From Oscillibacter sp. 1-3 (lineage in GTDB: Bacteria; Bacillota; Clostridia; Oscillospirales; Oscillospiraceae), in assembly GCF_000403435.2 (NCBI RefSeq), contig NZ_KE159703.1, forward strand, positions 799,033 to 863,032: a DNA stretch of 64,000 nucleotides. The letters are read 5' to 3'. The stretch's first letter is position 1; each line of letters begins with the position of its first letter. The position numbers were made by a program, and so were the translations under genes. Under the pieces are notes generated by a model, which was not told the origin of the DNA, did not search any database, and saw only the letters and a program-made list of their open reading frames with translations. Below, piece after piece: positions 53,821-61,955 of the stretch.

Positions 53821-54507
53821 ATGAAAAATCTTGCCATTATCCCGGCTCGCAGTGGTTCCAAGGGCTTGAAAGATAAAAATATTCTTCCTTTGAATGGAAA
53901 GCCTCTACTGGCGTATTCCATTGAGGCGGCATTTTCCTCTGGCTGCTTTGACACGGTACATGTATCCACAGACTCTGAAGAATATGCCGACATTGCGCGC
54001 CGGTATAACGCGGATATTCCCTTTCTGCGGAGTACGGAAACGGCTGCGGATGATACGTCGTCCTGGGATGTTGTGCTGGAGGTTCTGGAAAAATATGCCC
54101 GTACAGAAAAATTTTTTGAAACAGTGGCTTTGCTTCAGCCCACTTCGCCGCTGCGGAAGCCGGACGACATTTGCCGCGCATATCAACTGATGGAGGAAAA
54201 ACATGCCGAAGCGATTATTTCTGTTTGTGAGGTAGACCATCCCCCGCTCTGGTGCAATACCCTGCCAGAGGACGGTTGTATGGACGGTTTTCTCCTCTCT
54301 GAAAATCGTGGTCCACGTCAGATCCTGAGACCATATTACCGCATCAACGGCGCGCTGTATCTTCTGACAGTATCTGCGCTTCAAGCCCAAGGCGGTGTTG
54401 TGTACAATTCGAATTGCTATGCATATACCATGCCCAGAGAACGTTCCATTGATATTGACGTAAAACTGGACTTTTTGATTGCCGAAATGCTGTTGCGGCA
54501 ATCCTGA
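53821..54507 (+). CDS. legF: CMP-legionaminic acid synthetase (NeuA family)
   Basis: A 228-residue CMP-nonulosonate cytidylyltransferase that activates legionaminic acid with CTP. LAIIPARSGSKGLKDKNILP is the nucleotide-binding loop, HVSTDSEEYADIARRYNADI and LLQPTSPLRKPDDICRAYQL follow, and YYRINGALYLLTVSALQAQG completes the NeuA core. It is short, lacking the extra hydrolase domain of some NeuA proteins. It closes the pathway and is the last leg gene; degenerate repeat sequence follows. Confidence 0.9.
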   Translation: MKNLAIIPARSGSKGLKDKNILPLNGKPLLAYSIEAAFSSGCFDTVHVSTDSEEYADIARRYNADIPFLRSTETAADDTSSWDVVLEVLEKYARTEKFFETVALLQPTSPLRKPDDICRAYQLMEEKHAEAIISVCEVDHPPLWCNTLPEDGCMDGFLLSENRGPRQILRPYYRINGALYLLTVSALQAQGGVVYNSNCYAYTMPRERSIDIDVKLDFLIAEMLLRQS

Positions 54508-54606
54508 TCTTTTATAGAGCGGTTGATAGCTTGATTTTGCAGATGGCGCATAACCAGCGTACCAATATGACCAGGCGCTTTGCCGGGATTCCGGCGTATG
54601 TTGAGC

Positions 54607-54806
54607 GGCCTGGTTATAAATGGCGGAATGTATAGAAGCAAGAGATTTTTCGCGGGATAAAGCAAACGTTTATAGGAATTGTGGACTTGCATTTTCAATG
54701 AAGTCAGACCTCCCATTGGGCCGAGGATGGCGGACTTCAAGATTTTTTAACGTTGCACAGAGGAAAATTTCCGCTGTTTGAGACCATTTCCCTTTTCAAC
54801 AAGGCC
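54607..54806 (-). mobile_element. MITE-like element, degenerate copy (about 200 bp)
   Basis: Weak but recognisable ends: GGCCTGGTTATAAATGGCGG at 54607 and TTTTCAACAAGGCC to 54806. Between them AAGAGATTTTTCGCGGGATA matches the family interior in the inverted orientation. An internal insertion and many substitutions make it older than the clean copies. It fills most of the 460-bp gap (54508-54968) after legF. Confidence 0.55.
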
Positions 54807-54968
54807 TGGACGGGTCTCCAGTGGAGTTCTGGAAATTTTCTTAACCCTCTTTTCAAAGTCAAAATATTGTGTTATATTATCATGCAAAGGTAACTTTGCG
54901 TTGCTTTTGCATGATTTCTGCTGTCTCCTATCGAAAAAGCAGATTACAGAAAGGCTGACTTTGTACTA

Positions 54969-56900
54969 ATGAATCGTTTTCGGAATCTCTTTCTTTTTCT
55001 ATGTGACGCCATAATTCTGGTGGGTGTGGCTCTTCCATTGGCCCTTTTTTCCCTGCGCTATTCTCTGTCGGACGCCGTAGGGACAGGAAATTTGATTCCA
55101 CACCTGATTCTCCTCTATTTTTGTACGGTTGCATTTCAACTTCTGTTCCATACATACGATAGTCTTTGGCGCTACGCTGAGAGCCGGGAGTACCTCTCGC
55201 TGCTGATGGCTGCGCTCTGCGGCTTTGGTGCATATGAGGTCATCACCCACTTTGTTTTGAGCATTGGCGTTATCTTTTTCGTGCTCCTCACCGCCATCGC
55301 CGCGCTCTGGGTTCTTGGTATGCTGCTGGTTCGCTTTGTGTACCGCGTAGGCCGGGGACACCTCCAATACCGCCAGGGTTCACACCGGATCTCTATGGCC
55401 ATCGTGGGCGCCGGCGCCGCCGGCGTGCAGCTGCTGGAGGAGGTCCAGAACAACCAGGACAGCCCCTACGCCGTCCAGTGTTTTTTCGATGATGACCCCG
55501 CTAAACAGGGCAGGCGCGTCCGGGGCGTACCGGTCAAGGGGCGTATCAGGGACATTCCTGCCCGGGTGAAGGCCATGGACATCCGGGAGATCGTGGTGGC
55601 CATTCCCTCTGTGACGGAGTCCCGGCGGCAGGAGATTTTGCAGGAGCTGTCCTCGCTGGACAAGGTGAAAATCCGGGTCCTGCCCAGCACCTTGGATATG
55701 CTGAGCCGGCGGCCTATTCGGGCCCAAATGCGGGATGTTCAGATTGAGGATCTGCTGGGGCGGGACCCGATCCAGTTGGATCCTGCTCCGGTGGATGCTT
55801 TCCTTGGCGGAAAGACCGTCATGGTCACCGGCGGCGGCGGTTCTATTGGTTCGGAGCTGTGCCGTCAGATTGTCAAGCATGCTCCCCGGCGGCTGGTAAT
55901 CGTGGATATCTATGAAAACAACGCCTATGATATTCAGCAGGAGCTGCTGTACAAGTACGGCGGGCGGCTGGACCTTTCGGTGGAGATCGCCTCCATCCGA
56001 GATCAAGAGCGGCTGCGGCAGCTGTTTGCCCGATACCGGCCCGATGTGGTGTTTCATGCCGCCGCTCACAAGCACGTCCCCTTGATGGAGCAGAGCCCCC
56101 AGGAGGCGGTGCGGAACAATGTGTTCGGCACGCTGAACTTGGTGCGGACGGCGGACGAGTACGGCGTTTCCAAGTTTATCCAGATCTCAACCGACAAGGC
56201 GGTGAATCCCACGTCCGTCATGGGCGCTACCAAGCGGATGTGTGAGATGATCGTACAGTCTATGAAGGGGCGCAGCGAGACGGCCTTTGCTGCGGTGCGG
56301 TTTGGAAATGTGCTGGGCTCCAACGGTTCCGTGGTGCCCTTGTTCAAGCGTCAAATTGCCGAGGGCGGTCCTGTTACCGTGACGGACAAGCGGATCATTC
56401 GGTATTTCATGACCATCCCGGAGGCCGCCCAGCTGGTGCTGCAGGCCGGAGCCATGGCAGAGCAGAACGAGCTGTATGTCCTGGATATGGGCCGCCCGGT
56501 GAAAATTCTGGATCTGGCGGAAAATCTGATCCGTCTCTCCGGCTACACACCCTATCGGGATATTGATATTGTGGAGACTGGTCTGAGACCCGGGGAAAAG
56601 CTTTATGAGGAGCTGCTGATCGCCAGCCGTGATATTGAAAAGACGGAAAATGACCAGATCTTTGTGGAGCGTCAGCCTGCTGTTACAGCGGAGGAGCTGA
56701 AGGAAAAGCTGGCTGTTCTGGCGGCCGCCCTGGAAAAGAACGATCCCTCTGTGATTCGGGGGGCGCTGCACCAGGTGGTGCCCACGTTCCACGAGCCGGA
56801 GGAGCTGAACCGGGATCAGGGGCAGGAGGTTTACATTCCGGAACAGAGCCAGCAAAAGACGGGGAAGGTCTTGTCTTTCCGGCAGAGGGCGCACGGATAA
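54969..56900 (+). CDS. PglF/CapD-type membrane UDP-GlcNAc 4,6-dehydratase
   Basis: A 643-residue membrane protein. Four transmembrane segments occupy about residues 10-115. A first Rossmann domain has MAIVGAGAAGVQLLEEVQNN, and the catalytic dehydratase begins at KTVMVTGGGGSIGSELCRQI. The active site shows STDKAVNPTSVMGATKRMCE, where Met replaces the usual Tyr (MxxxK), as in FlaA1/PglF/WbpM. It should give UDP-4-keto-6-deoxy-GlcNAc for bacillosamine- or QuiNAc-type sugars, the probable substrate of the priming transferase at 28817. The C-terminal 40 residues are Gln/Glu-rich. The GC content is again high, so it may mark the island edge. Confidence 0.92.
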   Translation: MNRFRNLFLFLCDAIILVGVALPLALFSLRYSLSDAVGTGNLIPHLILLYFCTVAFQLLFHTYDSLWRYAESREYLSLLMAALCGFGAYEVITHFVLSIGVIFFVLLTAIAALWVLGMLLVRFVYRVGRGHLQYRQGSHRISMAIVGAGAAGVQLLEEVQNNQDSPYAVQCFFDDDPAKQGRRVRGVPVKGRIRDIPARVKAMDIREIVVAIPSVTESRRQEILQELSSLDKVKIRVLPSTLDMLSRRPIRAQMRDVQIEDLLGRDPIQLDPAPVDAFLGGKTVMVTGGGGSIGSELCRQIVKHAPRRLVIVDIYENNAYDIQQELLYKYGGRLDLSVEIASIRDQERLRQLFARYRPDVVFHAAAHKHVPLMEQSPQEAVRNNVFGTLNLVRTADEYGVSKFIQISTDKAVNPTSVMGATKRMCEMIVQSMKGRSETAFAAVRFGNVLGSNGSVVPLFKRQIAEGGPVTVTDKRIIRYFMTIPEAAQLVLQAGAMAEQNELYVLDMGRPVKILDLAENLIRLSGYTPYRDIDIVETGLRPGEKLYEELLIASRDIEKTENDQIFVERQPAVTAEELKEKLAVLAAALEKNDPSVIRGALHQVVPTFHEPEELNRDQGQEVYIPEQSQQKTGKVLSFRQRAHG

Positions 56901-56924
56901 TTGGAGATTTCCCCGTAATTATGA

Positions 56925-56986
56925 TGCACTCTGCGCAAAACAGAAGATCCGTCGTTTGGGCATTCTGCCATTTTTCAAACAGGGCC
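56925..56986 (-). mobile_element. MITE-like element, partial copy
   Basis: Only one terminus remains: ATTTTTCAAACAGGGCC to 56986 followed by TA, with CAGAAGATCCGTCGTTTGGG before it. It is the rightmost copy and marks the end of the glycan island. Confidence 0.65.
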
Positions 56987-57214
56987 TAACTCCTAATGCA
57001 GGGATAGCCAGCAGGCTTCCAACCAGCCGAATCATAGATGACTGCTGAAGGATGGACTGACGCGACAACGGGTTTACAGCACTGAAAAATGTGCCGTACC
57101 CAGGGCGCACCCGTCCATGCTCCTGTTCTGATATTCAATATAGCCCTATGCTCGGGATTTGTCTACTGGGAACCTGCTGGCCAGGGCTTCTTTCCTATGC
57201 CAACTTGCCCTGTT

Positions 57215-57236
57215 CCTTAGTATAATTATACTAAGG
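57215..57236. repeat. 22-bp perfect palindrome
   Basis: CCTTAGTATAATTATACTAAGG, exactly self-complementary. It stands in a 730-bp gene-free stretch (56901-57633). It could be an operator, a recombination site or part of a terminator-like fold. Nothing adjoining settles which. Confidence 0.7.
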
Positions 57237-57453
57237 GCGCACTTACTCACCACCAGCAAGCTGGCGGTGGTATGGCCTGCGGTCATCGTGCGCCCTCCGG
57301 GGGGCGGCTTCGCCGGGGGTTCTTCCCTGTCAGTATATACCAGCAGACGCCAACGGCGGCTTGTGCATCGGGCGGAGCTTCGCTGATGCACTGGGGGCTT
57401 GGGGGCCTTTAGCCACCAACAAGCGGCACAGGGTATATACATGTGCATTGCTT

Positions 57454-57583
57454 GCCACTACCATCAGCGTCCAAAAACAAGGGCTGAATATCGCCCATAT
57501 CGATGCTATACTTTGCTCGCCACTACCATCAGCGTCCAAAAACAAGGGCTGAATATCGCCCATATCGATGCTATACTTTGCTC
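57454..57583. repeat. Perfect 65-bp tandem duplication
   Basis: Bases 57454-57518 and 57519-57583 are identical. The unit begins GCCACTACCATCAGCGTCCA and ends GCTATACTTTGCTC. The two copies are adjacent with no spacer, so a recent slip or unequal exchange is likely. 65 is not a multiple of three, so an ORF across it would shift frame. Confidence 0.9.
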
Positions 57584-57633
57584 GTAACAATTCGACAAAT
57601 CGGGCTGTTTGAATGGAAGGAAAATCACCCAAA

Positions 57634-58434
57634 ATGACAGCGATACAGTTCAAGCGTCCCTTGACAGGTTTCCAGCTGAAGTTGATTGCCCTGGCAGCCA
57701 TGATTGTTGACCATGTGGGTGCCGTCTTCCCCACGCTGGATGCTTTTTGAGTGATTGGGCGGATGGCTTTCCCAATTTACGCTTTTTTGATCGCAGAGGG
57801 ATGCCGTCATACCAGAAACCGGCAACGCTATCTCGTTCGGCTGGGCTTGTTTGCTCTAATCAGTGAAATTCCATTCGATTTGGCCTTCGATGTCATTTTT
57901 AATGGGTGAGAGATTTCCCAAGGTGGACTTTCTGCGGCATACCAGCGTTTTCTACACACTGTTTTTTGCCGTTGCGGCCATTCACACCTACGAAACTCTG
58001 CGCTGCCAGCCTCGAAAGTTCTAGCTGGCGGGCGTAGCCTTCGGGCTCCTGGGGACATTCCTAGAAGGCTTGGCGATTGCGCTGACCGGAAACGCACTGA
58101 TCTGCCTCTCTCTGGCCTACACATGGGTTTTGGGAACGCTGTTTCTGTACAGCAGACTGCCGGATGGTACACCCCAGCCGGACAGAAACTTCCTCTCATC
58201 CGTACTAGCGACAGTTCCTGTGTTGCTCATCAGCAATGGCGCTCTATTGCGGGCTTCCTGCATCCACTGCGCTATGGCTTCCGCCCTTGGTATCTAGTTT
58301 TCGCGCTGGCCGCTTCCGCGCTTGCTTTTTTCTACAACGGCCAGCGGGGCCGGAATTGTAAATGGCTCTTCTACTGGGCCTACCCTGTGCATATCGCCGT
58401 CCTTGCTGTCCTGCGGCTGCTACCTATTATGTGA
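57634..58434 (+). pseudogene. TraX family membrane protein, disrupted
   Basis: From the ATG at 57634 the reading FQLKLIALAAMIVDHVGAVF is a typical TraX start, but an in-frame TGA at 57748 stops it after 38 codons. The same frame then continues [20 protein letters not shown] until a second stop at 57907. Further pieces in other frames (VFYTLFFAVAAIHTYE, then GRNCKWLFYWAYPVHIAVLA near the end) show at least one frameshift. TraX proteins are polytopic acetyltransferase-like proteins linked to conjugation (pilin acetylation) or surface polymers. The gene is non-functional. Confidence 0.8.
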
Positions 58435-58468
58435 ACCATTTTCTCGCCGCTATTATTTTCAGTTTATC

Positions 58469-58499
58469 GGGGGATTTCATCTTTTGAGTGAAATCCCCC
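58469..58499 (+). terminator. 11-bp hairpin after the TraX pseudogene
   Basis: GGGGGATTTCA (58469-58479), a nine-base loop and an exact complement (58489-58499). It lies 34 bp after the TraX stop and probably ended its transcript; the tail is only TTGACAAATG. Confidence 0.55.
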
Positions 58500-58545
58500 T
58501 TGACAAATGTTCTCTTGCTACAGCTTCTGAGAATACAAGCCAGAG

Positions 58546-58568
58546 CCCGCCGCCCCCGGCGGGTTTTT
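58546..58568 (+). terminator. GC-rich terminator before addB
   Basis: CCCGCCG (58546-58552), loop CCCC, CGGCGGG (58557-58563), then TTTTT (58564-58568). It ends transcription from upstream about 80 bp before the addB start codon. Confidence 0.75.
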
Positions 58569-58648
58569 CGCTGTATGAAAAAATTTGCCCCGGCGGGCCG
58601 GATGTGCTATCATGGGGAAAACAGTCGAAACCAGGGAGGACAGGCCTT

Positions 58649-61600
58649 ATGCTGCACATTCTCATCGGGCGGGCCAAGACGGGAAAATCGGATATGGCGC
58701 TCCGCCGCATCCGGGAGCTGGGGGACGGCGGGCGGCAGATTCTGCTGGTGCCGGAGCACGCCTCCCATCAGGCGGAGGTGGATTTGTGCAGGGCCTGCGG
58801 CCCTGCCGCCAGCCGCCATGCGGAGGTGCTGAGCTTTCGCCGGCTGTGCGAGCGGGTGCTGGCCATCACCGGCGGCGCGGCCCAGGTGACGCTGGACGCA
58901 GGCGGCAAGCTGCTGACGCTGCAAAAGGCCCTGCTGGAGGCGGCTCCGGAGCTGACGGTCTACCGCCGTCCCTCCCAGAAGTCCGCCTTTCTCCAGCAGC
59001 TGCTGGACCTCTTTGACGAGCTGCGGTGCTATGAGGTGACGCCGGAGATCCTGTACGAGCAGTCCCGGGAGATCGGCGGCGCCACCCGGGACAAGCTCCG
59101 GGACCTGAGCCTGCTGTACGGCGCCTATGAGGCCCGTCTCCGCCGTCCCGGGCTGGACGCGCGGGACCGGATGAGCAAGCTCTGCGACAATCTGGAGGAC
59201 TCGGGCTACGCCCTGGGGAAGGACGTCTTCATCGACGGCTTCACCTATTTCAACGCCCAGGAGCGGCGGGTTCTGGAGGTGCTGCTGCGGCAGGCCCGGT
59301 CCGTCACCGTCACGCTGCTGGGAGAGCTGAACAGCCGGGAGGAGGTCTTCGAGCCCTCCCTCAAGACATTGGAGCGTCTGCGCCGCCTGGCGGAGCGGAG
59401 CGGCTGCGGGACGGAGGTCCAAGAACTTGCGGCGGAGGACGGGACCGCCCTGGGCCACGTGGAGCGGTACTTCTTCGGCGAGAACCGGACCTTTTCAGGG
59501 GACTGCGGCGCCGTCCGCCTCCGGGAGGCGGACACGGTGTACTCCGAGGTGGAGCGGACGGCGGCGGACATCCTGCGCCTGACGGCGGCGGGGAAGTGCC
59601 GCTTCCGGGACGTCACCGTGGCGGCCCGAAACCTGGGGGACTACGCCGGGACCATCGAGACCGTGTTCGAGCGGTACGGCATTCCGGCCTATCTGAGCCG
59701 CCGCAGCGACATTTTGGAAAAGCCGGTGGTGAGCCTCCTCACCGGCGTGCTGGCGGCCGTCGGCGGCGGGTATGAGTACGACGATATGTTCCGCTGGCTC
59801 AAGACCGGCCTTGCCGGCCTCACGCCGGAGGAGTGCGATTTGCTGGAGAACTACGTGCTCAAGTGGGAGGTCCACGGCGGAATGTGGCTGCGGGATGTGG
59901 ACTGGGCGGAGAACCCAGACGGCTACGGCGCGCCCTGGAACGAGGCCCGGCAGGCCCGTCTGGACCGGGTCAACAGCCTGCGCCGCCGGGTGCGCCGGCC
60001 CCTGGCCCGCCTGGCGGAGGGCCTGCAGACCGGGGAGACGGCGGGGGAGAAGATCGCCGCCCTCTACGGCTTTATGGAGGAGCTGACGCTCCAGGACGCC
60101 CTGGAGGCCCAGATGCGCCTCCAGGCCGCCGCCGGACGGCTCCAGGACGCGGAGGAGACGGCCCAGCTGTGGGAGATTCTCTGCGGCGTGCTGGACCAGT
60201 TTGTGGAGATCCTGGGGCCGGAGCCCATGGGGCTGGAGGAGTTCACCCGGCTGTTCCGCCAGGTGATGACCCAGTACAGCGTGGGCACCATCCCCGTGTC
60301 GCTGGACCAGGTGTCCGTCAGCGAGATCACCCGGAACGACCGGCACACGGCAAAATACCTCTTCCTCCTGGGGGCCAACGACCACGTCCTGCCCTTCCCT
60401 GGCCAGGGGGGCGGCATTCTCAATGACGACGACCGGGACGAGCTGGCCCAGCGGGGTGTTGAGCTGGCCCCCGCCGGCATGGAGCGCATGGGCATTGAGC
60501 TCCAGAATCTCTACGCCGCCCTGGCCCAGCCCACCCATGGGCTGACGGTCAGCTACCCCACGGCGGACGCCGCCGGGGCGGAGCTGCGCCCCGCCTTTGT
60601 GATCGGGCGGCTGCGGACGCTGTTTCCGGACCTGCGGGTGGAGCGGGAGAGCGGCGGCCGGGAGTACCGCCTGACGGCGGCCGTTCCGGCGCTGGAGGCG
60701 GCCGTCCCCGGCGGGGCGCTTTGGCGCTACTTCGCGGAGCGGCCCGCCTTTGCCGGGCGGCTCTCGGCCATGGAGCGGGCCTCCCGGCTGCACCGGGGAA
60801 GCCTGTCCCCCGGGGCGGTGCGGGCGCTGTACGGCGAGCGGGCCGCCATGTCCGCCTCCCGGCTGGAGCGGATGCGCTCGTGCCACTTCGCCTACTTTAT
60901 GGAGTACGGCCTGCGGGCAAGGCCCCGGACCCCCGCCGCCTTTGACGCGCCCCAGATCGGCACCTTTCTCCACTACCTGCTGGAGAACGTCACCCGGGAC
61001 GTGCTGGCCCAGGGGGGCTTCGCCCGGGTGGAGCGGGAGGAGCTCCGGGCCCTGGTGCGCAGGTACATCGAGGAATACGCCGCCCGGGAGCTGCCGGACC
61101 TGGAGGGAAAGAGCGCCCGGTTCCGTTATCTCTTCGCCCGGCTGCGGAATACCGCCTACGCCGTGGTGGAGCAGGTGGCGGAGGAGCTGCGGAACTCGGA
61201 CTTCATCCCCCTGGAGTTTGAGCTGTCCTTCGGGGACGGCGGGGACCTGCCCGCCGTAGTGATCTCCGAGCCCGACGGCGAGCTGCGGGTGGGCGGCAAG
61301 GTGGACCGGGTGGACGGCTGGGTGAAGGACGATAAGCTCTACCTCCGGGTGGTGGACTACAAGTCCGGCCGGAAGGCCTTCGATCTCTCCGCGGTGCGGA
61401 TGGGACTGGACATCCAGATGCTGCTCTACCTCTTCACCCTGCAGAAGGAGGGAAGCGGCCATTTCGGCCGGGAGATCGAGCCGGCGGGCGTGATGTACCT
61501 CCCCGCCAGGGACGAGATCCTCTCCATGGAGCGGAACGTGGCTCCGGAGAAGCTGAAAAGCGAGCGGGAGAAGCAGCTGCGCCGCTCAGGGCTTTTGCTG

Positions 61601-61954
61601 GCGGAGCCGGCGGTGCTCCAGGCCATGGAGCACGACGCGCTCCGGGAGCCCCGGTATCTGCCCCTGCGGGTGAACCGGAGCGGGGAGCTCTCCGGCAGCA
61701 TCGCCTCGGCGGCCCAGCTGGGCAGACTGGGGCAGTATGTGGAGCGCCAGCTGCGCCAGATCGCCCGGGAGCTGCGCCAGGGCAACATCGACGCCGACCC
61801 CTGGTGCCGCAGCGAGGACGACAGCTACTGCAAATACTGCCAGTGGGCCAGCGCCTGCCATTTTCAGGACGGGCAGGACGGCGACCACCTGCGCTACATC
61901 CTGCCGGTGAAAACAGAGGACTTCTGGCGGGAGATCGGGGAAGAGGAGGAATGA
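58649..61954 (+). CDS. addB: ATP-dependent helicase/deoxyribonuclease subunit B
   Basis: A 1101-residue subunit of the AddAB double-strand-break resection enzyme. A Walker A-like GRAKTGKSD (7-15) opens the inactive helicase part. The C-terminal third is a RecB-type nuclease domain (VDYKSGRKAFDL and its acidic residues) with the four-cysteine iron-sulphur staple: one Cys in RMRSCHFAYFMEYGL and three in WCRSEDDSYCKYCQWASAC. Length is typical. I start at the ATG at 58649, after GGAGGA; the 109 codons upstream in the same frame cross the terminator. It overlaps nothing and ends one base before the addA start codon. Confidence 0.93.
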   Translation: MLHILIGRAKTGKSDMALRRIRELGDGGRQILLVPEHASHQAEVDLCRACGPAASRHAEVLSFRRLCERVLAITGGAAQVTLDAGGKLLTLQKALLEAAPELTVYRRPSQKSAFLQQLLDLFDELRCYEVTPEILYEQSREIGGATRDKLRDLSLLYGAYEARLRRPGLDARDRMSKLCDNLEDSGYALGKDVFIDGFTYFNAQERRVLEVLLRQARSVTVTLLGELNSREEVFEPSLKTLERLRRLAERSGCGTEVQELAAEDGTALGHVERYFFGENRTFSGDCGAVRLREADTVYSEVERTAADILRLTAAGKCRFRDVTVAARNLGDYAGTIETVFERYGIPAYLSRRSDILEKPVVSLLTGVLAAVGGGYEYDDMFRWLKTGLAGLTPEECDLLENYVLKWEVHGGMWLRDVDWAENPDGYGAPWNEARQARLDRVNSLRRRVRRPLARLAEGLQTGETAGEKIAALYGFMEELTLQDALEAQMRLQAAAGRLQDAEETAQLWEILCGVLDQFVEILGPEPMGLEEFTRLFRQVMTQYSVGTIPVSLDQVSVSEITRNDRHTAKYLFLLGANDHVLPFPGQGGGILNDDDRDELAQRGVELAPAGMERMGIELQNLYAALAQPTHGLTVSYPTADAAGAELRPAFVIGRLRTLFPDLRVERESGGREYRLTAAVPALEAAVPGGALWRYFAERPAFAGRLSAMERASRLHRGSLSPGAVRALYGERAAMSASRLERMRSCHFAYFMEYGLRARPRTPAAFDAPQIGTFLHYLLENVTRDVLAQGGFARVEREELRALVRRYIEEYAARELPDLEGKSARFRYLFARLRNTAYAVVEQVAEELRNSDFIPLEFELSFGDGGDLPAVVISEPDGELRVGGKVDRVDGWVKDDKLYLRVVDYKSGRKAFDLSAVRMGLDIQMLLYLFTLQKEGSGHFGREIEPAGVMYLPARDEILSMERNVAPEKLKSEREKQLRRSGLLLAEPAVLQAMEHDALREPRYLPLRVNRSGELSGSIASAAQLGRLGQYVERQLRQIARELRQGNIDADPWCRSEDDSYCKYCQWASACHFQDGQDGDHLRYILPVKTEDFWREIGEEEE

Positions 61955-61955
61955 C

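Larger units (their letters stand above)
25238..56900. other. Low-GC surface-glycan island
   Basis: A 31.7-kb block of nearly all plus-strand genes for nucleotide sugars, transferases, flippase, polymerases and acylation. By eye it is far richer in A/T than the flanking regions (ilv/leu, spfh, addAB), with the lowest GC from about 28 to 54 kb. Repeat elements lie at both edges and at most internal module joints. It probably directs a capsule, an S-layer or flagellin glycan, or a similar cell-surface polymer; which one cannot be read from the sequence. Confidence 0.75.

Noticed and set aside
57454..57583. CRISPR-like repeat
   Set aside because: Only two adjacent 65-bp copies with no spacer; this is a simple tandem duplication.
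57330..57734. A 134-codon minus-strand ORF across the tandem repeat
   Set aside because: The duplication shifts the frame so the two copies encode different peptides, there is no good ribosome site, and it overlaps the TraX start. Probably non-coding.
57634..58434. TraX as a selenoprotein because of the in-frame TGA at 57748
   Set aside because: A second in-frame stop and a frameshift follow and no SECIS-like hairpin directly follows the TGA, so simple decay is more likely.
59495..61462. A 655-codon minus-strand frame inside addB
   Set aside because: Shadow frame in GC-rich coding DNA; AddB motifs on the plus strand explain the sequence.
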